A DNA stretch of 33,315 nucleotides, taken from assembly GCA_013697915.1 (NCBI GenBank), contig JACCVY010000237.1:1-33315 (forward strand), written 5' to 3'. Shown one piece after another: positions 23,375-29,972 of this stretch; the first letter of the stretch is position 1, and each line of letters begins with the position of its first letter. The translations under genes and the position numbers were made by a program. Origin of the DNA: Blastocatellia bacterium. Lineage in GTDB: Bacteria > Acidobacteriota > Blastocatellia > Pyrinomonadales > Pyrinomonadaceae. The notes under the pieces were generated by a model. It ran no database searches and was not told where the DNA came from. It saw nothing but the letters and a program-made list of their open reading frames with translations.

Positions 23375-24238
23375 CTAACCACGCTTTGCTAAGGCAACAG
23401 TGCGGGGAATGTCCTGAAGATCATCGTAAATCTCCAGCAGTTCCCACGAGTTTTGGTCGATGAGCTGTTTGACAGCATCGTGTTGATCGAATCCCATCTC
23501 AAAAATGAGAAAGCCCCCACTCTTGAGATATTCGCGACTCTCGATCAGCAACCGCCGAATGACCGACAGACCGTCCTCGCCGGCGATAAGAGCAGCGCGC
23601 GGCTCAAAGTCGCGCACTTCTCTTTGCAGACCATCAATCGCGCCTTCAGCAACGTACGGCGGATTCGAAACAATCAAATCGAAACCTGGACCAGACGCTG
23701 GTCCAAGTCCGGCAAAGCAATCCGAAGTGACCAACGAAAGACGATCACCAATGCCGTGACGATTTGCGTTCCGCTCCGCGACTGCCAACGCTGCTGTTGA
23801 AATGTCCAGCGCCACTGCGCGTGCGCTCGGAAGTTTGTGAAGGAGTGTAACGACGATGCAACCGGAACCTGTGCCGACGTCGCAAATGAAGGGTTCTTCG
23901 TTTGCTGAAACGAGCGCCAGCGCCACTTCAATCAGCAATTCCGTTTCGGGCCGCGGGATTAAGACATCACTGTTAACTTCAAACTCGAGTCCAAAAAATT
24001 CCTGGCGCCCGGTGATGTATTGCAATGGCTTGCCTTGGGCGCGCGCGTCGAGCGACTCGCTAAACTTCTCAATTTGTTCATTGGTCAGTTGATCTTCCGC
24101 ATGCGTCAGAATGTAACCACGATCGCGATCCAGGACGTACATTAACAACGACCCAGCCTCCCGCCGCTCGTCAGGCACGCCGGCCTTCCGCAGTTTGTTA
24201 GCGCCTTGTAGTATCGCCTGTGCTATCGATGTGGACAT
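23375..24238 (-). CDS. prmC: Peptide chain release factor N5-glutamine methyltransferase
   Basis: PrmC methylates the Gln of the GGQ motif in release factors RF1 and RF2. The 287-aa product has the N-terminal helical domain, ITGRQEFFGLEFEV, the VLIPRPETELL motif, the SAM-binding CDVGTGSGCI (about 119-128) and the catalytic NPPY (192-195). Length is normal. It is divergent from the DUF5658 gene and lies 110 bp upstream of the DUF4097-like gene on the same strand. In many genomes prmC follows prfA; prfA is not next to it here. Confidence 0.96.
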   Translation of the reverse strand: MSTSIAQAILQGANKLRKAGVPDERREAGSLLMYVLDRDRGYILTHAEDQLTNEQIEKFSESLDARAQGKPLQYITGRQEFFGLEFEVNSDVLIPRPETELLIEVALALVSANEEPFICDVGTGSGCIVVTLLHKLPSARAVALDISTAALAVAERNANRHGIGDRLSLVTSDCFAGLGPASGPGFDLIVSNPPYVAEGAIDGLQREVRDFEPRAALIAGEDGLSVIRRLLIESREYLKSGGFLIFEMGFDQHDAVKQLIDQNSWELLEIYDDLQDIPRTVALAKRG

Positions 24239-24256
24239 TGCATGTGGCGGCCGCTA

Positions 24257-24287
24257 TTGTGTTCTGCGCCCGTCGGCCTTATATAAT
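24257..24287 (+). promoter_or_regulatory. Candidate promoter of the structured leader
   Basis: A perfect -10 TATAAT at 24282-24287 lies 19 bp after TTGTGT (24257-24262). Spacing is slightly long, but this is the best -10 seen in the window. The predicted transcript starts near 24294, giving a leader of about 205 nt. Confidence 0.55.
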
Positions 24288-24316
24288 AAGCGTCAAGTAA
24301 TTAAGGCATTTTTTTC

Positions 24317-24446
24317 GCTCTGTCGCACGTGTTCTCTTCTATTTTGGGGAACAGAAACCTTATTGGAACTTTCTTGTTAGCACCACGGTACGAGTCTCGT
24401 TCCTCCCGTATGCGACAGAGCCTCCCAACCATTTCGGTTGTGGAGG
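24317..24446 (+). ncRNA. Structured 5' leader RNA, family not recognised
   Basis: A closing stem of 11 perfect pairs joins GCTCTGTCGCA (24317-24327) with TGCGACAGAGC (24411-24421) across 83 nt. Inside lie TGTTCTCT/GGGGAACA (24330-24337 with 24346-24353) and GG-ACGA/TCGT-CC around 24387-24403. Immediately after comes a second strong hairpin, CCTCCCAACC (24421-24430) with GGTTGTGGAGG (24436-24446), 10 pairs and one bulge. This multi-branched fold just downstream of a good promoter and upstream of a coding gene looks like a cis-regulatory RNA or a stand-alone small RNA. It matches no riboswitch consensus I know. Confidence 0.55.
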
Positions 24447-24465
24447 TTCTGGCGTAAAAGGAGCA

Positions 24466-24489
24466 GTGAGTTTAACAACGTTTCTCTGA
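24466..24489 (+). CDS. Tiny upstream ORF (7 codons) in the leader
   Basis: GTG at 24466, preceded by AAGGAG with 2-3 nt spacing (close), opens MSLTTFL and stops with TGA at 24487-24489. The stop overlaps the GAGGAG ribosome-binding site of the next gene (24488-24493). If translated, it could act as a leader peptide or couple translation to DUF5658. The close spacing lowers confidence. Confidence 0.3.
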   Translation: MSLTTFL

Positions 24490-24498
24490 GGAGCAAGG

Positions 24499-24867
24499 GT
24501 GGGCGCACTTTCAAAAGCGATTTTGTTATTCTCCCTTAACTGGCTCGACGCTCAGTTGACCATTCTTTGGGTGCGCCTGAACGTGGCCACCGAAGGAAAT
24601 GGGTTCATGGCCCACCTGCTTAACCGCAGCGAAGGTTCGTTTCTCTCAGTCAAACTTGCCATCGGCGCCCTGGCCGCCTACACCCTTTACCGTTGCGCAG
24701 AGATTCCCATCGCCCGCCGTGGGATGAAACTGGTGCTGGGAATTTATTTGCTCCTGATGTTTGTGCATGTCGCCACCGCTTTCTCGGCCCTCGGTTGGCA
24801 TGCCCCGGTTACCGTAATTACATATTTCGTCAGCCTGCCAAAAGCTTTCCTGGCCATGTTTGTGTAG
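24499..24867 (+). CDS. DUF5658-family membrane protein
   Basis: The 122-aa product has about four hydrophobic helices and the family-like opening LNWLDAQLTILWVRLNVATEGNGFMAHLL, followed by SVKLAIGALAAYTLYR. It starts with GTG at 24499, with GAGGAG at 24488-24493 spaced 5 nt. Function of the family is unknown. Its long structured leader suggests post-transcriptional control. It is followed by about 295 bp without a gene before htrA. Confidence 0.8.
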   Translation: MGALSKAILLFSLNWLDAQLTILWVRLNVATEGNGFMAHLLNRSEGSFLSVKLAIGALAAYTLYRCAEIPIARRGMKLVLGIYLLLMFVHVATAFSALGWHAPVTVITYFVSLPKAFLAMFV

Positions 24868-25096
24868 GTTCTCCTTTCGAACGGCGCGACTTTCCTGTTT
24901 GTTTCCCTGCTCGCAAAATCTTCCAATCTAAAAGGAACGCAAACTCTTTCGAAACGTGTGAAGAATGCTTTACTTCGGAAAGCAGGTATTCGTGTTTCTG
25001 CCGCTTGCATACGTTCTGAGATAGGCCTAGATTTGTGGCTGCCGGCAGAGTGCAACCAGCGGGCAACGGTAAACAGCGCAACCTGCCAGCATCGCT

Positions 25097-25125
25097 TTGG
25101 CATCGAAAGAAACACGAGTCATAAC
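25097..25125 (+). promoter_or_regulatory. Candidate promoter of the HtrA-type protease
   Basis: TTGGCA (25097-25102) and CATAAC (25120-25125) are separated by 17 bp, 5 of 6 and 4 of 6 matches to the housekeeping consensus. The predicted start near 25132 leaves a 30-nt leader containing GAGAGAG before ATG 25163. Confidence 0.45.
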
Positions 25126-25162
25126 TAGCGGAACAACCTAATAATTGAGAGAGAATTAAGCC

Positions 25163-26317
25163 ATGTATAGACTTTCAGCACGTCAAATCCTGGTGATAGC
25201 TTTGATTTCAGGACTGTTTGCCGCCGGCGCAATTGCGGTCGTGGATCGGCTATCGAATCGTTTACAGCCGGCTCGGGCGGCATATTCCGAAACGTCGCCA
25301 AGCGGCATTACCGATCCGGCAACCGCCAATGACGAACAAAACAACATCGAAATTTACCGCACCTTGTCGCCGGGCGTTGTTAACGTTCATTCCACTTCCT
25401 ACGCCCGCGATTTCTTTGGCTTCGTTGAGCCGCAGGAAGGCTCCGGGTCGGGTTCGATCATCGATCAGGACGGGAACATTCTTACCAACTACCATGTGAT
25501 TGAAGGCGCGCAGAAACTTGCTGTCAGTTTTGGCGGCCAGAAAAACTACGCTGCGAAAGTAGTCGGCGGCGATCCGGACACAGATCTGGCTGTTATCAAA
25601 TTGATCGAGATGCCAAAAGAGCCGCTAACCATTGTGCCGCTCGGCGATTCGGACAAGCTCGAAGTGGGCCAGAAGGTTTTGGCAATCGGCAATCCTTTTG
25701 GTCTCGACCGAACGTTGACGACCGGCGTAATTAGCGGGTTGCAGCGTCCGATCCGGGCCCGCAATGGACGGCCAATTGAAGGCGCGATTCAGACGGACGC
25801 TTCCATTAATCCGGGAAACTCAGGTGGTCCATTGCTCGATTCCCATGGTCGCATGATTGGCATCAACTCGCAGATTCTTTCGCCTTCAGGCGCCTCGGCG
25901 GGAGTGGGTTTCGCCGTTCCGGTGAACATTGCAAAACGCATCGTGCCGGAGCTCGTGCGCTCCGGTGAAATTCGCCGGCCGAAACTTGGCATCACCACCC
26001 GGGACGTTGAAGCTCTAAAGAGCCAGGTTGAATTGCCCGTATCTGATGGTGTGTTGATTTGGCAGATTGCGCCGGGGGGCCCGGCCGCAAACGCCGGCTT
26101 GCGTGGACTAACGCAAACAGAGAATGGCGACGTTGAAATCGGCGACGTCATTGTCGGCATTGATAACGAGAAGGTGGAAAACACCGACGGCCTTTATCGC
26201 ATACTCAATAAGCACGCAGTGGGTCAACAGGTTCAAGTACAAATTGTGCGCAATGGCCGTCGCACTTCAGTGCCGGTGCGGCTGACAGAAACGCCGGATG
26301 CCAGGCGCCGGCAGTAA
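25163..26317 (+). CDS. HtrA/DegP-type S1C serine protease with PDZ domain
   Basis: HtrA proteases degrade or refold damaged envelope proteins. The 384-aa product has an N-terminal membrane anchor (about residues 8-27), a trypsin-like domain with the triad H111 (TNYHVIEG), D141 (DTDLAVIKL) and S220 (GNSGGP), and one PDZ domain (about 280-375, APGGPAANAGL and IGDVIVGIDNEKV). One PDZ and the N-terminal anchor fit the DegS/HhoA-like architecture. Length is normal. A heptamer hairpin starts right after the stop. Confidence 0.96.
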   Translation: MYRLSARQILVIALISGLFAAGAIAVVDRLSNRLQPARAAYSETSPSGITDPATANDEQNNIEIYRTLSPGVVNVHSTSYARDFFGFVEPQEGSGSGSIIDQDGNILTNYHVIEGAQKLAVSFGGQKNYAAKVVGGDPDTDLAVIKLIEMPKEPLTIVPLGDSDKLEVGQKVLAIGNPFGLDRTLTTGVISGLQRPIRARNGRPIEGAIQTDASINPGNSGGPLLDSHGRMIGINSQILSPSGASAGVGFAVPVNIAKRIVPELVRSGEIRRPKLGITTRDVEALKSQVELPVSDGVLIWQIAPGGPAANAGLRGLTQTENGDVEIGDVIVGIDNEKVENTDGLYRILNKHAVGQQVQVQIVRNGRRTSVPVRLTETPDARRRQ

Positions 26318-26321
26318 AACA

Positions 26322-26416
26322 GGTGTCGGGTGTCAGGTGCCGGGTGTCAGTCAAGCGCAGGCACCTGACACCTGGTACCTGACACCCGATACCCGACACC
26401 TGGTACCTGACACCCG
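26322..26416. repeat. GGTGTCA/CACCTGA heptamer inverted arrays
   Basis: Left arm 26322-26350: GGTGTCG, GGTGTCA, GGTGCCG, GGTGTCA. Right arm 26361-26416: CACCTGA, CACCTGG, TACCTGA, CACCCGA, TACCCGA, CACCTGG, TACCTGA, CACCCG, eight units in strict 7-bp register. It lies between htrA and the small gene at 26422 and ends 5 nt before its ATG. Confidence 0.9.
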
Positions 26417-26421
26417 CCCCG

Positions 26422-26676
26422 ATGGACCAAACCAACCACTTCTTCAACATTGGTTACGGCTGGCTCTGCAAACATTGCAGCGCCGAAGATGCCGAACGCC
26501 AAGTCCACCATGCGCCACGTTCGACCTCGCATTCAGATGGAAAAGTAAATTCCGGTTTGCCGCTCGCTAGCTGGGCCGACTCTTCGCGTCAGGCTTTGAC
26601 TTGTCGGCGCTGTGGAATTGAGGAAACGATTACAGGCGGGGCCGGGCAAATGTCCGATAAATTTAGGAAGATCTGA
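26422..26676 (+). CDS. Small double-CxxC (zinc-ribbon-like) protein
   Basis: The 84-aa product has CKHC (16-19) near the N-terminus after FFNIGYGWL and CRRC (61-64) in ALTCRRCGIEE, the pair needed for one zinc ribbon. The segment between is His/Ser-rich and flexible. The ATG at 26422 directly follows a heptamer array, and no Shine-Dalgarno is visible. No family recognised; coding status rests on the spaced CxxC pairs. Confidence 0.5.
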   Translation: MDQTNHFFNIGYGWLCKHCSAEDAERQVHHAPRSTSHSDGKVNSGLPLASWADSSRQALTCRRCGIEETITGGAGQMSDKFRKI

Positions 26677-26698
26677 AGAAGTCTGAACTTGGGTGTTT

Positions 26699-26793
26699 AT
26701 ACCGCGAAGCGGTTATGTAACTTAGCCCGGGGTTGCCGCGTCGCGCGGCTACCCTGGGATCGAATTGTGGAAGAGGCCCTACCCCGAAGGGGT
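26699..26793. repeat. Cluster of short hairpins
   Basis: ACCGC-gaa-GCGGT (26701-26713); an arm pair CCCGGGGT/ACCCTGGG (26727-26758) enclosing GCCGCG-tcg-CGCGGC (26735-26749); and ACCCC-gaa-GGGGT (26781-26793). Loops are mostly 3 nt, like the hairpins at 9929-10007. The region 26677-26892 has no gene. Confidence 0.7.
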
Positions 26794-26892
26794 TGCGTCT
26801 CCTGCGCCAATCGAAATTGCAACCAATGAATAAGGTTGAACCTGACTGAGCTCACCGCTCCTCGCTTTAGTTTGTGGCGGCGTTACGACAAA

Positions 26893-27558
26893 TTAAAGCT
26901 TATCGGACATCAAAGAATCAGCGAAATTGTTTTTGTAGTCAATCAGGCTGCGACGAATTACGTCGAGCGCCTCTTCACGGTCATACACGTCAACAATCTC
27001 AACTCTCCGCGGCGCATCGCCAGGCAATTGTTTGTAACTAAGGAAGTAATGATTGAGCCGATCAACTAGTGCTTTCGGACATTCACGGATGTCGCGAATA
27101 TGGCCGTAAGCCAGATCCGACTCGAGGATGGAAATGATCTTGTCGTCGGCTTGTTCGCCGTCGATCATGCGCAGCCCCCCGATTGGTTTCGCGCGCAGAA
27201 AGAAGTTGCCTTGCGCAAACGTTTTCTCCGTCAGCACGCAAATGTCCATCGGATCGCCGTCGCCTTTGATATCGGAAGTCCCGGTTCGTTCGGCGCTAAG
27301 CTTCGCTACCTCTTTGCCGCAGAAAGTTTGTGGAATGAAACCATAGAGCGAGGGACACATTGAAGAAAATATTTGCGGACGATCGACGTGCAGATGTCCC
27401 GACCGCTTATCGAGTTCATACTTCACCACGTCGGTCGGAACAATTTCGATGTAAGCGTTGACAGTCTCCGGCGCGTCCTTGCCTGGCGTGAGGCCATGCC
27501 AGGGATGCGCTTGAAACTGCCGCGCTGAAGATCGTTCTCTTTGATCGTTGTCAGACAT
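26893..27558 (-). CDS. ppa: Inorganic pyrophosphatase, family I
   Basis: This enzyme hydrolyses pyrophosphate to phosphate and drives biosynthesis forward; it needs Mg2+ and is inhibited by fluoride. The 221-aa product has the signature DGDPMDICVL (D100, D102, D105), VVKYELDKRSGHLHVDR and PSLYGFIPQTF, and a C-terminal YFLSYKQLPGD. Upstream AAGG precedes ATG 27558. It lies 17 bp after the DUF190 gene in the same direction, so it is probably cotranscribed with crcB. Confidence 0.94.
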   Translation of the reverse strand: MSDNDQRERSSARQFQAHPWHGLTPGKDAPETVNAYIEIVPTDVVKYELDKRSGHLHVDRPQIFSSMCPSLYGFIPQTFCGKEVAKLSAERTGTSDIKGDGDPMDICVLTEKTFAQGNFFLRAKPIGGLRMIDGEQADDKIISILESDLAYGHIRDIRECPKALVDRLNHYFLSYKQLPGDAPRRVEIVDVYDREEALDVIRRSLIDYKNNFADSLMSDKL

Positions 27559-27575
27559 TCGCCTTAGTAAGAATT

Positions 27576-27911
27576 CTATCGCGAGGATTTGTACTGAATA
27601 ACTTTCACTTCTTCCAACGTCACCAAACCGTCCTTGATCATGTCATCCAGCTGCGGCATGAACGCTTTCACTTTTTCGAGACTATCAACAATCTCAATCA
27701 CCATCGGCAAATCCTCCGACAGCCGCAAGATTTTTGCGGTGTGCAGAATGCTATTGCGCCCAAAGCCCATCACTCCACGCAACACAGTCGCACCGGCAAG
27801 TCCGGCTTCGCGGGCTTTCAAAACGATCTCTTCATAAAGGGGCCGGTGGCCGCAACGATCACTTTCGCCGACGAAGATGCGCAGCAGATAACCTTCTTCC
27901 GGAATGTTCAT
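27576..27911 (-). CDS. DUF190 protein linked to CrcB
   Basis: The 111-aa product (MNIPEEGYLLRIFVGESDRCG..., with EIVLKAREAGLAGATVLRGVMGFG and LPMVIEIVDSLEKV) matches DUF190, a small cytosolic family with a ferredoxin-like/PII-like fold that is often encoded next to CrcB. The start is taken as ATG 27911, which overlaps the crcB stop by one base (TGATG); the frame is open to 27944. This overlap predicts translational coupling. Its biochemical role is unknown; a regulatory or accessory role with the fluoride channel is inferred from linkage. Confidence 0.93.
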   Translation of the reverse strand: MNIPEEGYLLRIFVGESDRCGHRPLYEEIVLKAREAGLAGATVLRGVMGFGRNSILHTAKILRLSEDLPMVIEIVDSLEKVKAFMPQLDDMIKDGLVTLEEVKVIQYKSSR

Positions 27912-28285
27912 CAGACCAAACCTGCCAGCCGGTAGCCTGCCCAAACGAGAAACAAGCCGGCAACATTCGACGCCGCGATGTAAGTAAGCGCCAGCAGAAT
28001 CTCGCCGTCGCGCAGCAGCGTAAAAGTTTGCAAGCCGTAAGAAGAGAACGTCGTAAACCCACCCAGGAGCCCAATGAAAACCATGCTTCGCAGAGTCGGG
28101 CTCGCAAGAAAACGTTCAAACATCAAATAGAACAAAGCGCCGGCGAGTAAACAACCCAATGCATTCACGGCAAGCGTGCCGTAAGGAAAAGTTTCGCCAT
28201 AGCGCTTTGCAACCGCACCCGATAACCAGTAGCGCAAGAGTGTTCCGGCGAAGCCTGCCAGCCCAATCCAAATTATTCTCGGCAT
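27911..28285 (-). CDS. crcB: Fluoride-specific ion channel CrcB/Fluc
   Basis: CrcB (Fluc) channels export fluoride as dual-topology dimers. The 124-aa product has four helices, NALGCLLAG and the conserved GGFTTFSSYGLQT, including the Thr/Phe residues lining the pore. The start is ATG at 28285 (MPRIIWIGLAG), more family-like than the open upstream TTG at 28318. I looked for a fluoride riboswitch upstream and did not see one; that region holds GTCCG hairpins instead. Confidence 0.95.
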   Translation of the reverse strand: MPRIIWIGLAGFAGTLLRYWLSGAVAKRYGETFPYGTLAVNALGCLLAGALFYLMFERFLASPTLRSMVFIGLLGGFTTFSSYGLQTFTLLRDGEILLALTYIAASNVAGLFLVWAGYRLAGLV

Positions 28286-28349
28286 GGACGCGTAGTTTAT
28301 CAGATCACGATGCTTCAAGGACTTTGTACAAAAAGGGATCGGCGGCCCA

Positions 28350-28556
28350 GTCCGCGCTTAGCGGACGTCTGACAATAGCTGGAGCGATTTATCGCTGGGA
28401 AAAGAGGCATTCGCGACGGAGTCCGTGAAGCGGACGAGTGAAATAGTCGTGTCGGGCGTCTCCGGTCAGTCGTCCGCTTTACGGACTCAATTTCCTTCGC
28501 CCCTCATCCCAGCAGTGAACTGCTGGGCTATCGTCAGTCGTCCGCTAAGCGCGGAC
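28350..28556. repeat. Cluster of GTCCG...CGGAC hairpins and a CCCAGCAG hairpin
   Basis: GTCCGC/GCGGAC (28350-28366), GTCCG-tgaag-CGGAC (28421-28435), GTCCG-cttta-CGGAC (28472-28486) and GTCCGC/GCGGAC (28540-28556) are four versions of one stem. AGCGATTTATCGCT (28383-28396) and CCCAGCAG-tgaa-CTGCTGGG (28508-28527) are two further stems. The cluster fills most of the 370-bp gap between crcB and the membrane protein gene and contains no coding gene. Confidence 0.8.
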
Positions 28557-28603
28557 TCGTCGAATTACTCTTTGCAAAGACATGTTTTCTACCGCCGGGT
28601 CGG

Positions 28604-28612
28604 TGCTACAAT
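28604..28612 (+). promoter_or_regulatory. Candidate extended -10 promoter
   Basis: TGCTACAAT fits the extended -10 pattern TGN-TATAAT (5 of 6 in the hexamer); no clear -35 is seen. It lies about 42 bp before ATG 28654. Confidence 0.4.
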
Positions 28613-28653
28613 AATCGCGCTCTCGCCGAGTTTCGCTTAAGTGTTGTCAGCCC

Positions 28654-29874
28654 ATGGCCACTGCTGAAGTTTTCCCCCAATCCCGCGCTCAAGTCCTTTC
28701 GCTGCGCTGGATTATCTCTGCGCGCGACGATCTCATCTGGTTCATTGGGTCCGTTGCGTCCAGTTATGCGCTGCTCATTCTGTATGTTGCCGGGGTGCTG
28801 CCTTTGATTCCGATGGTGGCGCTGTGGGCCATCCTGATCGATGCGCCGCACGTCTTTGGAACCTTTTCGCGCACCTATTTTGATCGCGCTGAACGTCACA
28901 GCCGCGGGCGCCTGTTGTGGGGTTCGCTGCTTTTCTTTGTGGTTGGCCCAATCATGGTTTTCGCCGGGTTGGGCCTGGTCTTTTTCTTTCTCGCCGCGCT
29001 CTGGGCTTACTACCATTTGGTCAAGCAGCACTACGGTTTCATGGTGCTGTACAAGAAAAAGAATAACGACCTCGCGCCTTTAGACAACGCGCTCGATCGC
29101 CTGCTGCTGTTGTTTGCTTTCAACTATCCGTTCGTCGCTTTCATTGCTCGCGATCCGGAAGCCATGACGCGCGTCCCTGCGCCTTTGCGTTTCGCCGTGA
29201 ATGGACTGGCAACAATACTATTGGCGGGAACGATAATTCTTTTTGTTGCCTGGCTCATCAGACAAGGACAGCGGTTGTTAACCGGTGAGCCGCTCGACCT
29301 TCCGAAATATCTGCTCCTGGCGGCGGCAATTCCAATGCACTGGATTGTTTTGTTGACACCAATGCCCAACAAGCCGATCGCCATCGTCGCGATACTCACC
29401 ATCTATCACAACCTGCAATACCACCGCCTAATCTGGTTTCATAACAAGAAATACACGAGAAGCTCGGCCGCTCCTACTGGGACCGCGGGCGTCGCGGGGT
29501 CCCCGGCGGGGCAGCCCCGCTGGGGTGCTGTACCGCCCGCTGAGGTCCGGGAAAGGAGACCGACGCTGAACGAAACCTTGTCATCTGACCAAGATCCTCG
29601 TCAACAATTCGGCGCCGCCGAACTGATCAGTCGCCGCCTGCTCTACTACATCGCCTTTGGAATTCTTTTCGGAATCATTTACCAGGGCCCGCGACAATTG
29701 CTCGGCTATGTCGGTTTGAAGAACGGCGCCGGTATGAACAGCGAACAATCGTTTGCCATGCAGCTTGGCATTTCATTTCTCTGGGGCTACGCGTTTATTC
29801 ATTACTACCTCGACTCGAAAATCTGGCGCGTCCGCCGCGATCCTTCAGTCGGCAAAGCGCTGAACATGAGTTAA
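28654..29874 (+). CDS. Histidine-rich polytopic membrane protein, function unknown
   Basis: The 406-aa product has about nine hydrophobic helices and clustered histidines at membrane edges: DAPHVFGTFSRTYFD, YYHLVKQHYGF, YHNLQYHRLIWFHNKKY and FIHYYLDSKIWR. Such His clusters are reminiscent of membrane di-iron or Blh-type oxygenases, but I do not recognise a specific family. Residues about 270-309 form a soluble, Ala/Gly/Pro/Arg-rich insert encoded by GC-rich palindromic DNA. The start is ATG 28654; no strong Shine-Dalgarno. It is convergent with the alpha/beta hydrolase across a heptamer hairpin. Confidence 0.78.
   Translation: MATAEVFPQSRAQVLSLRWIISARDDLIWFIGSVASSYALLILYVAGVLPLIPMVALWAILIDAPHVFGTFSRTYFDRAERHSRGRLLWGSLLFFVVGPIMVFAGLGLVFFFLAALWAYYHLVKQHYGFMVLYKKKNNDLAPLDNALDRLLLLFAFNYPFVAFIARDPEAMTRVPAPLRFAVNGLATILLAGTIILFVAWLIRQGQRLLTGEPLDLPKYLLLAAAIPMHWIVLLTPMPNKPIAIVAILTIYHNLQYHRLIWFHNKKYTRSSAAPTGTAGVAGSPAGQPRWGAVPPAEVRERRPTLNETLSSDQDPRQQFGAAELISRRLLYYIAFGILFGIIYQGPRQLLGYVGLKNGAGMNSEQSFAMQLGISFLWGYAFIHYYLDSKIWRVRRDPSVGKALNMS
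29480..29550. repeat. GC-rich palindromic insert inside the membrane protein gene
   Basis: GCGGGG-cag-CCCCGC (29506-29520) is a perfect 6-bp stem with a 3-nt loop. Flanking GCGGGCG (about 29485) and CGCCCGC (about 29534) may form an outer stem. It encodes a low-complexity insert without breaking the frame. Confidence 0.65.
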
Positions 29875-29875
29875 T

Positions 29876-29972
29876 TTCAAGTTTCATGTTCCAAGTTTCA
29901 GGCTTAGTTTTTAATTAGCCCTTCGCTGTCCTTAACAATCACCGCAACTTGAAAGCTGAAACTTGAAACTTG
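29876..29972. repeat. GTTTCAA heptamer inverted arrays between convergent genes
   Basis: Left arm GTTTCAT, GTTCCAA, GTTTCAG begins right after the upstream stop. Right arm (29947-29970) CTTGAAA, GCTGAAA, CTTGAAA, CTTGTC is coding: it gives the last residues of the hydrolase (KFQVSAFKLR). The theme matches the element at 11646-11712. Confidence 0.82.

Noticed and set aside
24466-24498. Extending DUF5658 upstream to GTG 24466
   Set aside because: A TGA stop at 24487-24489 lies in the same frame, so this GTG can only start the tiny ORF.
26298-26570. Plus-strand frame of 90 aa across the heptamer element
   Set aside because: Most of it is translated repeat and the remainder is out of frame with the CxxC-containing candidate at 26422.
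28286-28653. Fluoride riboswitch upstream of crcB
   Set aside because: I looked on the minus strand for the conserved GATGG-type and CTGAT-type segments and found only GTCCG hairpins and an extended -10.
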